64,000 nucleotides of DNA. Source: Candidatus Poribacteria bacterium (GTDB lineage: Bacteria > Poribacteria > WGA-4E > UBA9662). This document shows, piece by piece, positions 35,972-44,548 of this stretch. Where the stretch lies: assembly GCA_002709695.1 (NCBI GenBank), contig PAQF01000057.1, forward strand, positions 113,304 through 177,303, read 5' to 3'. The notes under the pieces are model-generated. The model saw only the letters and a program-made list of their open reading frames with translations, was not told the origin of the DNA and made no database searches. Both the position numbers and the translations under genes were made by a program. Each line of letters opens with the position of its first letter. Position 1 is the stretch's first letter.

Positions 35972-37906
35972 TTAAGCAAACTGTAATCCATAGATAGTAT
36001 AAACGGTTAATGCCACTGCTCTTCCAAGATAATGACCGATCAGTAACCCGATAAAAAACGGAATGCCCTTTGCGTAGAGGCGTAACCCGCCCCACCGTAG
36101 CATAGTATGTTTGCAAGCCCATGTGATAAAGAAACCTAGGTAGACGGTATACAGAGTAAATGAAGAAATGATGGCAAGTCCTATTGGGTGAATTGGCCAC
36201 CAAAGAAATTGATAGTACATGATTGTTATTCCTACTGTTAGCAATCCTCCAATTCCAAAATAAACTAGGCGTTGCCATATTTGTTCTTGTCCCATTGAAG
36301 ATTCAAGTTGTGTAAGTACTTGGCCGTATGTATTGGGGCCGAATCCACGAAATAACCATGTATTCCAGTTTGTAGCACCTTGCCAATATCCAGAGAGAAT
36401 TACTCCCCATGGTGCAACAAGTAAGCCTACACCTAGGGCAAACAAAATCAAGCCTGTTAACTGTCGACCAGTGCAACCAATCGCGGACTGCAATTTTACT
36501 CCTTCCGCGCTTAAACCAGACACAACAGATTGAACGTCACCATGCCAAGCGTAAGTTAAACCCAGTGAGATCATTCCTTGTATACCAATTCGTCGGGGTG
36601 AAAAAAGATGGATACATGGATTTTGTGCAATCATTGGGGGGACGACATAAAAAATACCTGATTGGCAAATCACACGGGCGATGCCGAGGTAAATTAGCAT
36701 CAGCAGTGGTATGAAAATCACGTTTATTTTGAATTGAAGGCCTGATTGAGTCAGCCATATCAGCATAAAGACAATACTGGTTCCAAATGTTATTATCGTA
36801 TTTCTCGGTGACATCAGCCTGTTTCGATCAGGTTGAGTATTTTGTAATGATAGTCTGAAAAATTGCCAGAGATGTTTTCTGGCACGGTAGATGAAGAATA
36901 CAACAAAAACAAGGAATGCGCCGAAGGATTGCCAGGCAATCGCTGCGTTTCCCCAGACGAACATACCTCCAGAACCAAGATACCATTTACCAGTGTAAGA
37001 CAACGCTGAGACTTCTCCAACTTTTATCAAGAGGTAAAGTAGCCAAATACTCAGTAGTACATCTTGTGGGACAAAGTACCCGACCCCGATGGCAATAAAG
37101 TTGATACAGCATGCGAGTGATGAAAGACCTGGGGCTGAAAAAGGTCTTCCCCAGTTGAGTGAACCTAGGTGATCAACTGGAAAGGATGGAATTTGAGGTT
37201 TAATGTGGTGGCATACATCCAAAACAACAATGAAAAATGGGATTGCAATTCCCAACCAAAGCCATGGGTTAAACCACACGGATAGTTCAGGGTGACGACT
37301 TCCTTCAGCTAGATGAAGGACTGGTTGCATTAGTGGATAGGCAAGCTTTTCTCGCTCTATCCATTGTTGACGGAAGAAGACGATTAATGTATATGAGGCT
37401 AGGATGAGGGCAACAAAGAAAGTTGACCACACTGCTAGAGGGATGATCCAATCTTGCCAGGGCATTTTTGCTCCTGATGGCAGACCTTCGTAAAACCACC
37501 GGACAGCATGATTAGTATCGCCGATAATTAACCAATCTGGAAGATGAGGAAGGAGGAGATGTTGCCATTCATTTTCTGGTGAAGCGAAATATCGGGGAGA
37601 AACAATTGCAGCGAGAAAAAAATAAATTAACCAGATCGACGTTGCGTTGGATACTAATCCCATGACGAAAATAACCAATAACTCACTCTGGGTTAGACTT
37701 AGTGTTTTTCGTACATTTAGGATCAATGCATTAATAGCCAAAATGAGCAACATCGGGATGGCCGCTCCTTCAGGAAGATAACTCCACGAAAAGTTGCTGA
37801 AACCAACGCTTTCAGTATAAGGAGAGGCTAGATTGACAAAGATGACTACGCCGGCTCCGATCATTACAGATCTGGCGGTTATCTGTTTTTGGATGTCCTT
37901 TTTCAT
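35972..37906 (-). CDS. DUF6785-family integral membrane protein
   Basis: A 644-residue protein with about 14-16 hydrophobic helices and little soluble sequence. It matches the DUF6784/DUF6785 family known from planctomycetes, lentisphaerae and poribacteria, which resembles oligopeptide-transporter-like permeases. Segments include NLASPYTESVG at the N-terminus, EREKLAYPLMQPVLHLAEG and, near the C-terminus, HTMLRWGGLRLYAKGIPFF. Function is unknown; transport is inferred from topology. The start codon directly follows an 8-bp hairpin (listed separately). A broken second copy lies upstream. Confidence 0.85.
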   Translation of the reverse strand: MKKDIQKQITARSVMIGAGVVIFVNLASPYTESVGFSNFSWSYLPEGAAIPMLLILAINALILNVRKTLSLTQSELLVIFVMGLVSNATSIWLIYFFLAAIVSPRYFASPENEWQHLLLPHLPDWLIIGDTNHAVRWFYEGLPSGAKMPWQDWIIPLAVWSTFFVALILASYTLIVFFRQQWIEREKLAYPLMQPVLHLAEGSRHPELSVWFNPWLWLGIAIPFFIVVLDVCHHIKPQIPSFPVDHLGSLNWGRPFSAPGLSSLACCINFIAIGVGYFVPQDVLLSIWLLYLLIKVGEVSALSYTGKWYLGSGGMFVWGNAAIAWQSFGAFLVFVVFFIYRARKHLWQFFRLSLQNTQPDRNRLMSPRNTIITFGTSIVFMLIWLTQSGLQFKINVIFIPLLMLIYLGIARVICQSGIFYVVPPMIAQNPCIHLFSPRRIGIQGMISLGLTYAWHGDVQSVVSGLSAEGVKLQSAIGCTGRQLTGLILFALGVGLLVAPWGVILSGYWQGATNWNTWLFRGFGPNTYGQVLTQLESSMGQEQIWQRLVYFGIGGLLTVGITIMYYQFLWWPIHPIGLAIISSFTLYTVYLGFFITWACKHTMLRWGGLRLYAKGIPFFIGLLIGHYLGRAVALTVYTIYGLQFA

Positions 37907-37926
37907 CTGCGAAATCCGTTTCGCAG
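37907..37926 (-). promoter_or_regulatory. Hairpin abutting the start codon of the DUF6785 gene
   Basis: On the minus strand, CTGCGAAA and TTTCGCAG form a perfect 8-bp stem around the tetraloop CGGA, ending at the base before ATG. The only Shine-Dalgarno-like bases (GGA) are in the loop. Such a structure could control ribosome access. Confidence 0.5.
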
Positions 37927-37990
37927 GTTTTTGATCATAATTGCATTTGACATATGTGTTTTTGTTGAATACTAGTTAGAATAATTTTAG

Positions 37991-38250
37991 TTAGTACCAA
38001 ACGCGATAAACCGATATATTGAATATTAATCCAATGATGCTCCAAGCAAAACTAATAATATAGTCGCCCCAAACTAAGCTAAAGAAAAATGGAACTGCCC
38101 TTCGGTACATCTTCAATCCACCGAGTTTAAGATAGCCAATTTGATTGTCCGTCCAGTAAAAACGGCACTCCAGACCCAGACTATTCCAGAAGACGATCCC
38201 TAGTGCATAGTATGCAGAGTGAAATGAGCACTAAGCATCTTTTCATTTTC
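37991..38250 (-). pseudogene. C-terminal remnant of a second DUF6785 protein
   Basis: The minus strand ends with a frame reading LKLGGLKMYRRAVPFFFSL then WSIIGLIFNISVYRVWY and a stop at 37991, aligned with the end of the intact neighbour (RWGGLRLYAKGIPFFIGLL). Upstream the match jumps to another frame (SAVFTGRTIKLAIL), and before that SAHFTLHTMH with an internal TAG. Only about 85 codons remain, with at least one frameshift and one stop, so this is the tail of a tandem copy now lost. Confidence 0.75.
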
Positions 38251-38329
38251 ATTGGAGAGGATGGTGCAGATTGAAGCTAGAGCTGTAAACGATAGTCCTA
38301 CAAAAGAATTCTGGGATATCTATCGTTCT

Positions 38330-39457
38330 TTATTCGGAGGATTCCAACGGGTGTGCTCGATCTGCTAAGGGGATGTCGATTCGACGACCATCGGAAAAGT
38401 GTGAGAGATACACCCCTTGGACCATTTCGTTGATGTAATGTGCCATACTGATACTGGAAAGTGGTTCTGTTTCTGTTTCAATAGCCTCGATCAAATCTTT
38501 GACAAGAATTTGATTGCCCAAATGAAGGAAATTTTTCCAAAGGAAACTGTGGTTGTATTTGTCGTGCCAACCTTCAATCCAGACCTTTTCCCAAGCCAAA
38601 TGTGCCTGGTCTGGCAATACTCGTGGCGCTGGATAAATGTAGCAATCGCCAGGTTCACGAAGCTCCAAGCTCGCTTGCTCGCATTCAATTGACATACCAA
38701 AGAGATTGTTAAAGTTCGACTGACCCGAAATTGCCAGATTGGCTGTAGATTCAAAAAACCCCCGAATACCATTATCGAAACCAAATGTAGCTGAGATTGA
38801 ATCGCCTATGATAAGGCCAACAGGTTGCGTGCCCTGGTGGCAATCCGATTGGATAGATTCCCGTCCATTCTGTAGTATATGACCGCTAACCCAGCGAGGA
38901 ATATTGCTGAAGGCCATCATCAAATCAAATAGATGTGTTCCGTGTAACAACAATTCTTCACCTCCACCACGACTGTCATCTTTAGGGCGTGTCCAGATCC
39001 GTAGAAGTTTCCCAAACTTTCCTGATATGACATCCCTGATAGCCTGCCTGATAGCAGGCATAGCGCGCCACTGGTGGGCAACTGCCATTTTAATGTTCCC
39101 TTTACTACATGCGTTGACAATAGCATCAATTTCAACTAGGTTGCCAGCCACTGGTTTTTCGCAATAGATGTGGCTTCCAACTGAAGCCGCAGCTTCAATC
39201 ATGGGTACCCGTTCTGAAATCCAGCCGGGAGCGATGCTGACAATATCAGGCTTTTCCACTTCCAGCATTTGTCGATAGTCATCGTAAAGATTGGAGACAT
39301 CTAACCGATTCCCCGCTTTGATCAATCCTTCAGGATCGGCGTCTGCCACAGCTACCAGTTTAACTTTATCTAGACCCTTAAATACTTTGTCCAACCCATG
39401 ACCGTAGCCACCTTTACCGGTTGATCCAATAACAGCAACTTTATAAGTTTTAGACAT
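38330..39457 (-). CDS. Gfo/Idh/MocA-family oxidoreductase
   Basis: A 375-residue NAD(P)-dependent oxidoreductase of the Gfo/Idh/MocA family. The Rossmann motif is VIGSTGKGGYGHG (9-21), the cofactor and catalytic lysine loop IYCEKPVAGN (about 97-106), and the active-site region LLHGTHLFDLMMAF (about 174-187) with the usual His. Substrate is probably a sugar, inositol or sugar acid. It is followed upstream on the same strand by a PhyH gene 24 bp away, and such pairs are common in this phylum-type gene set (inference). Confidence 0.92.
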   Translation of the reverse strand: MSKTYKVAVIGSTGKGGYGHGLDKVFKGLDKVKLVAVADADPEGLIKAGNRLDVSNLYDDYRQMLEVEKPDIVSIAPGWISERVPMIEAAASVGSHIYCEKPVAGNLVEIDAIVNACSKGNIKMAVAHQWRAMPAIRQAIRDVISGKFGKLLRIWTRPKDDSRGGGEELLLHGTHLFDLMMAFSNIPRWVSGHILQNGRESIQSDCHQGTQPVGLIIGDSISATFGFDNGIRGFFESTANLAISGQSNFNNLFGMSIECEQASLELREPGDCYIYPAPRVLPDQAHLAWEKVWIEGWHDKYNHSFLWKNFLHLGNQILVKDLIEAIETETEPLSSISMAHYINEMVQGVYLSHFSDGRRIDIPLADRAHPLESSE

Positions 39458-39481
39458 TAGATTTTTTCTTTCATGTCAAAT

Positions 39482-40261
39482 TTACACGCGGTTAGGAAAT
39501 GAACGTCCACATACTTGCTTGAATGGTGGCATCTTGGGAGCGTCCGTGACTGACTCATCTCGCCACGAAGTCGCACGCATATAGTGAACAGCATATCCAC
39601 GGCGACGGTGACTGGATTGGTTGGCATGGCTCATGTGCAACGTGAGACTGTGGTGGAAACTGATGCTACCAGCCTGCAATGGTATAGGGACAATTGGCCA
39701 CTGGTTGCTACCGAGATCAGATAAAAAGTGTTTCAGTCTGTGTGATGACATCATGCCCCAACGATGTGTCCCGGGGATGAAATTTAAGCATCCGTTTTCT
39801 TCTGTTGCATGGTCAATAGCTGTCCAAGCTGTGACTAAATCCATGGGGAAAATGTCACGCCATGAAGCTGAATCCTGATGCCATCCTTGTGCAGTCCCTG
39901 TTTTTGGTGCCTTCATAAATAGCTGATCTCCGTACATTTTGACATCGTCTGTTACTAAAAGGTCAGTGATGATACCCACAATTTTAGTATGAGTGACATG
40001 TTCCCACATTATTTGATCGTAGACGGCTAGATTATAGAGTTTGCGCACGGATAATATCTGGTCTGTAACCGTTTGTTCACCATTGTTGAAAATTTTTTCT
40101 AGTTGAATGCTAGTATCTGGAACTTGATTGACCTTGTTTTCTGCTATGAGATCGGTGCGTTGAGCTAGTACCTCGATCTCGTCTTTGGACAGTACATCTT
40201 CAACTATCAAAAAGCCATTGAGCTTGAATTGGTTTACCTGTTCAGCAGTTAGGAATCTCAA
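39482..40261 (-). CDS. Phytanoyl-CoA dioxygenase family protein, HxD type
   Basis: A 259-residue Fe(II)/2-oxoglutarate oxygenase. Iron ligands: His128 and Asp130 in GWHQDSASW; distal His209 in HHSLTLHMSH; Arg220 region (SHRRRGYAVHY) for the co-substrate. FIPGTH (161-166) is the family turn. This subtype, with the QGWHQDSASW and SLTLHxSHANxSxxRRR motifs, is the classic PhyH form. It is probably co-transcribed with the downstream Gfo/Idh gene. Substrate unknown. Confidence 0.92.
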   Translation of the reverse strand: MRFLTAEQVNQFKLNGFLIVEDVLSKDEIEVLAQRTDLIAENKVNQVPDTSIQLEKIFNNGEQTVTDQILSVRKLYNLAVYDQIMWEHVTHTKIVGIITDLLVTDDVKMYGDQLFMKAPKTGTAQGWHQDSASWRDIFPMDLVTAWTAIDHATEENGCLNFIPGTHRWGMMSSHRLKHFLSDLGSNQWPIVPIPLQAGSISFHHSLTLHMSHANQSSHRRRGYAVHYMRATSWRDESVTDAPKMPPFKQVCGRSFPNRV

Positions 40262-40563
40262 AAAGGTTCCCCTCTCGTCATTTCAGGTTTGTTAGTTGAT
40301 TAACCTCTACAAAATCGCATGTTTTGGATCGAATGTCAAGAATTCTGAACGTGGTGTTTCTAGTAAGTAATTTAGCCTAATCAAATCGCTTTGATCTCTT
40401 GTTTCTAAGTTGCCATGGTTAATGAACATCTTTTCAACAGGTTATCCGAAATCTTATTGATATTCGAGACGAGTCAATATCAAGTTTCCAGCTAGAGGAT
40501 CTGGCCATCAATTTGGGGGAAATTTAGCAGGTTGTTTTCAAGATAAATTGATGCAATAAGGTC
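40262..40563. other. Intergenic region
   Basis: No gene is convincing. A plus-strand frame at about 40439-40528 reads VIRNLIDIRDESISSFQLED and is then closed by a stop; it is faintly like an AraC-type DNA-binding segment but too short to support. No terminator or promoter stood out. Confidence 0.4.
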
Positions 40564-41352
40564 CTAATTTAAAGATGTCTCATGTTTGACGAGAAAACGC
40601 GAAAGATGCTGGGCTCGATTGGAAAGGGTCTGATGAAGTTGAAGAGGTAGAAGTGGTTCAAAGCGGCTATCTCGGTACCAAGGTGCAAAGTATCCAATAC
40701 CAAGCATAGGTCGAATTTGGTTCGAAACGTTTGGAGTGCCGCCGTGCCAGCATCGTACATCACGGACAATAGCCGTGCCTGCTGGGGCAGAAATAAAGGA
40801 TTGTTTGAAACGTTTTGGTTCTTCTTCCAATGTGGGAATTGGTGTGCGTGTCCGATGTGTTCCCGGCACGAATCGTGTCGCTCCATTTATCTGCGTGAAC
40901 TCAACCATCAAATAGTTTACAACGATAAAAGGTGTTGGTACGTCCTTAACAGTGGTAATTCCTAATGAATCGTTGAAAAAATCACCAAGATCACTATGAA
41001 GTGGCTGAATTTCAGCTCCTGGGGTTGAGTAGTCTCCGCCTGCGCCTGAGCAGACAAAGTCAGAGCTATTCCAGATGGTTTCTAGAATTGGTAGAATGGA
41101 TGGATTATCAATTAACTGAGCCCATTCTGGATGGTGCACTTGTGAACCGAAAGAGTAGCGGGCATATCCGCGGTTGGCTTGGTCAAGTGGGATGTTTTTC
41201 ATCTGCTGGGCAATGACACGCTCAGCTCCAGATTGTGCCATGACAAGTTGATCAACTGTCAACGCGTTTTGGATAATGGTGAAACCATCTCGATAGAAGA
41301 TGGTTGCCGCTTTTTTAATTTCTGTAGGATCAAGGATCTCAACTTGCAGCAT
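40564..41352 (-). CDS. Phytanoyl-CoA dioxygenase family protein, HxD type
   Basis: A 262-residue Fe(II)/2-oxoglutarate oxygenase. Ligands: His119 and Asp121 in QPLHSDLGDF, distal His203 in VRCWHGGTPN, and Arg214 in NQIRPM. FVPGTH lies at 161-166. The start is ATG 41352, with AGG about 9 nt upstream; a longer frame to 41463 would overlap the upstream gene. It begins one base after the stop of the HxG-type paralogue, so the pair is surely co-transcribed. Substrate unknown. Confidence 0.9.
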   Translation of the reverse strand: MLQVEILDPTEIKKAATIFYRDGFTIIQNALTVDQLVMAQSGAERVIAQQMKNIPLDQANRGYARYSFGSQVHHPEWAQLIDNPSILPILETIWNSSDFVCSGAGGDYSTPGAEIQPLHSDLGDFFNDSLGITTVKDVPTPFIVVNYLMVEFTQINGATRFVPGTHRTRTPIPTLEEEPKRFKQSFISAPAGTAIVRDVRCWHGGTPNVSNQIRPMLGIGYFAPWYRDSRFEPLLPLQLHQTLSNRAQHLSRFLVKHETSLN

Positions 41353-41353
41353 A

Positions 41354-42160
41354 TTACAATGCCTGATTGTCTTGGCTATAGTAGTCGTTGGGTTGACCTT
41401 GGTGGAAATTGTGTCCCCAGACACCTCGGAATGCTGTCCGTCGCTTCGGGGGCATCTGATCAATTACTTCGGCTGGCAAATTGGCTTTGTGCCATTGAGC
41501 TAAATAGCTATTGTAACAATTGAAAATTGCTCGTCTGTCTCGATTGGTATCCTTCCATTCCAGGCCATAGTGCCAGCAACTTTCAGAAAAAATCAAAACA
41601 GATCCGGGTGGACATGAATAGCTTTCGTATAGCCATGGATCGAAGTGTCTATAATCCTCTGGGACTGGAAAATTCACTTTATGAGATCCGGACATAATTG
41701 GGGTGCCTCCCTGTCCTTCTTGTACCTTAGTCAATTCCCAGACGACGCGAGTCAAGCCTGACCAGATCCGACCATTTAAAACACGATAAGCGAGTGGTCC
41801 GACAATTGGGCCGCAGTGAGGAGGGCTACCTGATTGGCCTGCAGTACGATACATAGCAAAACTGTTCTCACAACGAAACCCGTAAGAATCTGGTCCGGGA
41901 TCTGGTGCTATAATTTCTCGTAGAACACCGACAATAGCAGGATGATCGATTAATTCCTGAGCTGGACCAGCCAGCGAATATCGTTCATGTTTAGGTAATG
42001 AATTGGGTTCATGTTTGAGCTTGTGGAGATGTTCTTGACATGCTTCAATCAATTCTGGTTCTAATACACCGGATAGCAGTATCCAGCCTTTTAGGTCGAA
42101 AATGAATTTTTGCGCGTCTGTCATTGGGACAGGGTCAGTGGTAGTCGAGATAACGGTCAC
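41354..42160 (-). CDS. PhyH-fold protein with HxG in place of HxD
   Basis: A 268-residue member of the PhyH family. The region that holds the iron ligands reads SPPHCGPIVG: His115 is kept but the partner Asp is Gly117. The distal His197 (SCWHYGLEW) and Arg209/210 are kept, as is the SGSHK turn (158-161). HxG or HxA in this fold is the hallmark of Fe/2-oxoglutarate halogenases, where halide replaces the carboxylate. It could also be a non-halogenating or inactive variant. Start is GTG 42160 with AGGAG 6 nt upstream. It is followed after one base by an HxD paralogue. Confidence 0.85.
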   Translation of the reverse strand: MTVISTTTDPVPMTDAQKFIFDLKGWILLSGVLEPELIEACQEHLHKLKHEPNSLPKHERYSLAGPAQELIDHPAIVGVLREIIAPDPGPDSYGFRCENSFAMYRTAGQSGSPPHCGPIVGPLAYRVLNGRIWSGLTRVVWELTKVQEGQGGTPIMSGSHKVNFPVPEDYRHFDPWLYESYSCPPGSVLIFSESCWHYGLEWKDTNRDRRAIFNCYNSYLAQWHKANLPAEVIDQMPPKRRTAFRGVWGHNFHQGQPNDYYSQDNQAL

Positions 42161-42250
42161 GATAAACTCCTGAATGAAGCACAATAATGAAATGGTTTAG
42201 TAGCCAATGTGAGGTATGATTCAGTTTTGATAGTGGAAACTTATCAAACG

Positions 42251-43639
42251 TTAGTCTTCAGGTCGTTCTCCGTGAGGAGCCATCTTGACCAGCCTAGGAT
42301 CAAATCGGGCGATAGTTTCCACTAAATCTGCTTGGTCTGCCATTACTTCTTCGATGTTTTTATAGACAAAAGGTACTTCGTCCAAACCCGCAGATAGTAA
42401 AGTTACCTGTTTTTTTTTCAGTATCTTTCGTGTATCTTCCCAATTAAGTGTTTTAATAGCTTTTTTTCGGCTCATCACCCGTCCTGCTCCATGGGCTGCC
42501 GAGCTTAGTGATTCTCGGTTTCCTTTTCCACGAACTACAAAAGTGGGACTTGCCATTGATCCCGGGATGATGCCAATCGTACCTTCCTTTGCCGGCGTAG
42601 CACCTTTACGATGTACAATCACATCGCGTCCATGGTGGTTTTCTTTCCAAGCAAAGTTATGATGATTTTCCAAATCCAACAAAATATTTGCTCCAAGATA
42701 TGCAACTATGTGTCGATGAATGCACGCGTGATTAGCCGCAGCATATTTTCCCATTAGCTCCATAGCCGCCCAATACTCTTGCCCGACTTCAGTATCCATA
42801 TCAAGCCAAGCTAATTGGCGAAGTTTTTTGGGTAACTCAGGATGTAATTTTTGAGCCAATTTGCTATAGTGAGAGGCGACAATAGCACCAGTACCTCGAC
42901 TGCCACTATGGCTGAGGAGGGCTAGGTAGGTTCCTGCCTCCAATCCCAATTTGGTCTCATCGACTGTTAGGACACCAAATTCGACAAAATGATTACCACT
43001 ACCACTAGTGCCTAATTGGCTCCAAGCCTTATCTTTGTGTTGTTTGGTAATAGGGGAAACTGACCATTCTTCATCCAAAACCTCATGTTGGCGTCGATGT
43101 TTGAATTTGGAACCGATTCCAAATCGAGTTTCTCGCTCGATGGCTTTGACTAATTGGTTTTTGCTTTTATTGTGCTCCAAAGCTTTAATGGGTATATCTA
43201 AGACTGTCATCTTTACGCGACAGGCAATATCAACACCAACTGCATACGGAATCACTGCATTTTCGGTGGCTAATACACCACCGATTGGTAACCCGTAGCC
43301 TAAATGTGCATCTGGCATCAAGGCACCTGAAACTGATACAGGCAACTGGCAGGCATTTTCCATCTGTTGGACAGATTGAGAATCTAGATTTTTTCCCCAT
43401 TTTTGGTAGGTCGCTGGTGTTTTGGGTGAGGGATAAGTCCCTTTTTTCAAGACTTCCGCTAGTTTTCTGTAAGTTTGATGATTTCTGTAGAGTGCAGGAT
43501 TTGCTGCAATTCCTGACAGGATAGTTTTTATTTGTTTTTGATTATGTTGTTGGGAAGCCAAATCTTTAATGAGTTCGTAGGCACGCTTAGTGGGTTCTCC
43601 CTTGGGAATTCCAATTTTCTTTAATTCTCTTGTTCTCAT
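42251..43639 (-). CDS. rtcB: RNA-splicing ligase RtcB
   Basis: GTP-dependent ligase that joins 2',3'-cyclic phosphate or 3'-phosphate RNA ends to 5'-OH ends, for tRNA splicing or RNA repair. 462 residues. Mn-binding and guanylylation motifs are present: MPDAHLGYGLPIGGV, VGVDIACRV (ligand Cys), GSGNHFVEFG, HSGSRG, IPGSM and SAAHGAGRVMSRK (guanylylated His). No archease or RtcA gene is beside it, so it probably relies on partners elsewhere. Not an obvious partner of the catabolic genes around it. Confidence 0.96.
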   Translation of the reverse strand: MRTRELKKIGIPKGEPTKRAYELIKDLASQQHNQKQIKTILSGIAANPALYRNHQTYRKLAEVLKKGTYPSPKTPATYQKWGKNLDSQSVQQMENACQLPVSVSGALMPDAHLGYGLPIGGVLATENAVIPYAVGVDIACRVKMTVLDIPIKALEHNKSKNQLVKAIERETRFGIGSKFKHRRQHEVLDEEWSVSPITKQHKDKAWSQLGTSGSGNHFVEFGVLTVDETKLGLEAGTYLALLSHSGSRGTGAIVASHYSKLAQKLHPELPKKLRQLAWLDMDTEVGQEYWAAMELMGKYAAANHACIHRHIVAYLGANILLDLENHHNFAWKENHHGRDVIVHRKGATPAKEGTIGIIPGSMASPTFVVRGKGNRESLSSAAHGAGRVMSRKKAIKTLNWEDTRKILKKKQVTLLSAGLDEVPFVYKNIEEVMADQADLVETIARFDPRLVKMAPHGERPED

Positions 43640-43667
43640 GTTTTCGATACTAGGTTAGGAGTGATTC

Positions 43668-44531
43668 TCAGGTTTTTGTCAGTTTGGCAATAGCGATGCC
43701 ATGCTCTCCAGCGATAGAGTAAAGTAGATATGTTTCATTTCCTTCCCGATAAATACAGGGATCTCGCAATTGGCGGACTCTGTTATTAATTTTTCCACTC
43801 TTAGAGGGGGTTAAGGCTAAATCTGCGCCTTCATATTCTGTCTCTGGTTCTAAAACTGTTTCAGCCGGACTGGGTTGCCAATCCATCCAATCTGGGGTTA
43901 AATCAATCGTTGAACAGAGAATCCTCTCAGGACAATCCAACTTATTGCTATAGAAAACCGTTAGTTGGTTGTCGTCCAATTTGATTGCAGAATGACGCAT
44001 ATTTTCAGAGAATAGGGTTGGTCCTTGTTGAAAGTTTTTCAGACCATCTTTCGATCGATAAAAAATTCCTGGCATGGCCAATGCATACGCAAACTTTTTC
44101 CACCAGAAGACTCTGAAGTAGGAATTTCCTAGATTTTCTGGGAAAGCTGTAAACTGGATGCCATCTTTTGAGATAGCAACCTTAGATTGTTGTTTCTCCG
44201 CATTGTGTACAGGGCCATGGTAATACATAATGATTTCTTGATTTTCTTGATTAATGTGTACGTCAGGTGACGCTAGGTGTCTTTGGCAGAAAGAATCTTC
44301 CAACTGCAATGTGCCAAGTGTGTGGGTTTTCCAGTTTCCTGCGAGTTCATCGGCGTACGCTAAACGAATATATTTCCCGTTATGGCATGCAAAGTATAAG
44401 TAATACTTTCCTAAAGGATTTTCCACCCATTCAGGTATTTGAATCAATGAAGGGCCATTGATGTTATGGCCCATTTTTTCATCCATATGGGGCAAAATAA
44501 TAGGGTTATTTTCTAGACGTTCAGCATGCAT
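43668..44531 (-). CDS. Five-bladed beta-propeller glycosidase-like protein
   Basis: A 287-residue protein with the fold of GH43/GH117-type enzymes: repeated Asp- and Trp-bearing blades (GKYYLYFACHNGKYIRLAYAD, HLASPDVHINQENQEIIMYYHG, RDPCIYREGNETYLLYSIAGE). The RDPCIY blade near the C-terminus matches the catalytic-blade signature. No signal peptide, so it should act in the cytosol on short sugars. It precedes an adjacent sulfatase on the same strand, 17 bp apart, fitting breakdown of sulfated glycans. Exact specificity unknown. Confidence 0.8.
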   Translation of the reverse strand: MHAERLENNPIILPHMDEKMGHNINGPSLIQIPEWVENPLGKYYLYFACHNGKYIRLAYADELAGNWKTHTLGTLQLEDSFCQRHLASPDVHINQENQEIIMYYHGPVHNAEKQQSKVAISKDGIQFTAFPENLGNSYFRVFWWKKFAYALAMPGIFYRSKDGLKNFQQGPTLFSENMRHSAIKLDDNQLTVFYSNKLDCPERILCSTIDLTPDWMDWQPSPAETVLEPETEYEGADLALTPSKSGKINNRVRQLRDPCIYREGNETYLLYSIAGEHGIAIAKLTKT

Positions 44532-44548
44532 TATATATCCAAATTGAG

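Noticed and set aside
40439..40528. AraC-like fragment in an intergenic region
   Set aside because: Only about 25 codons with faint resemblance, closed by a stop; not enough to support a call.
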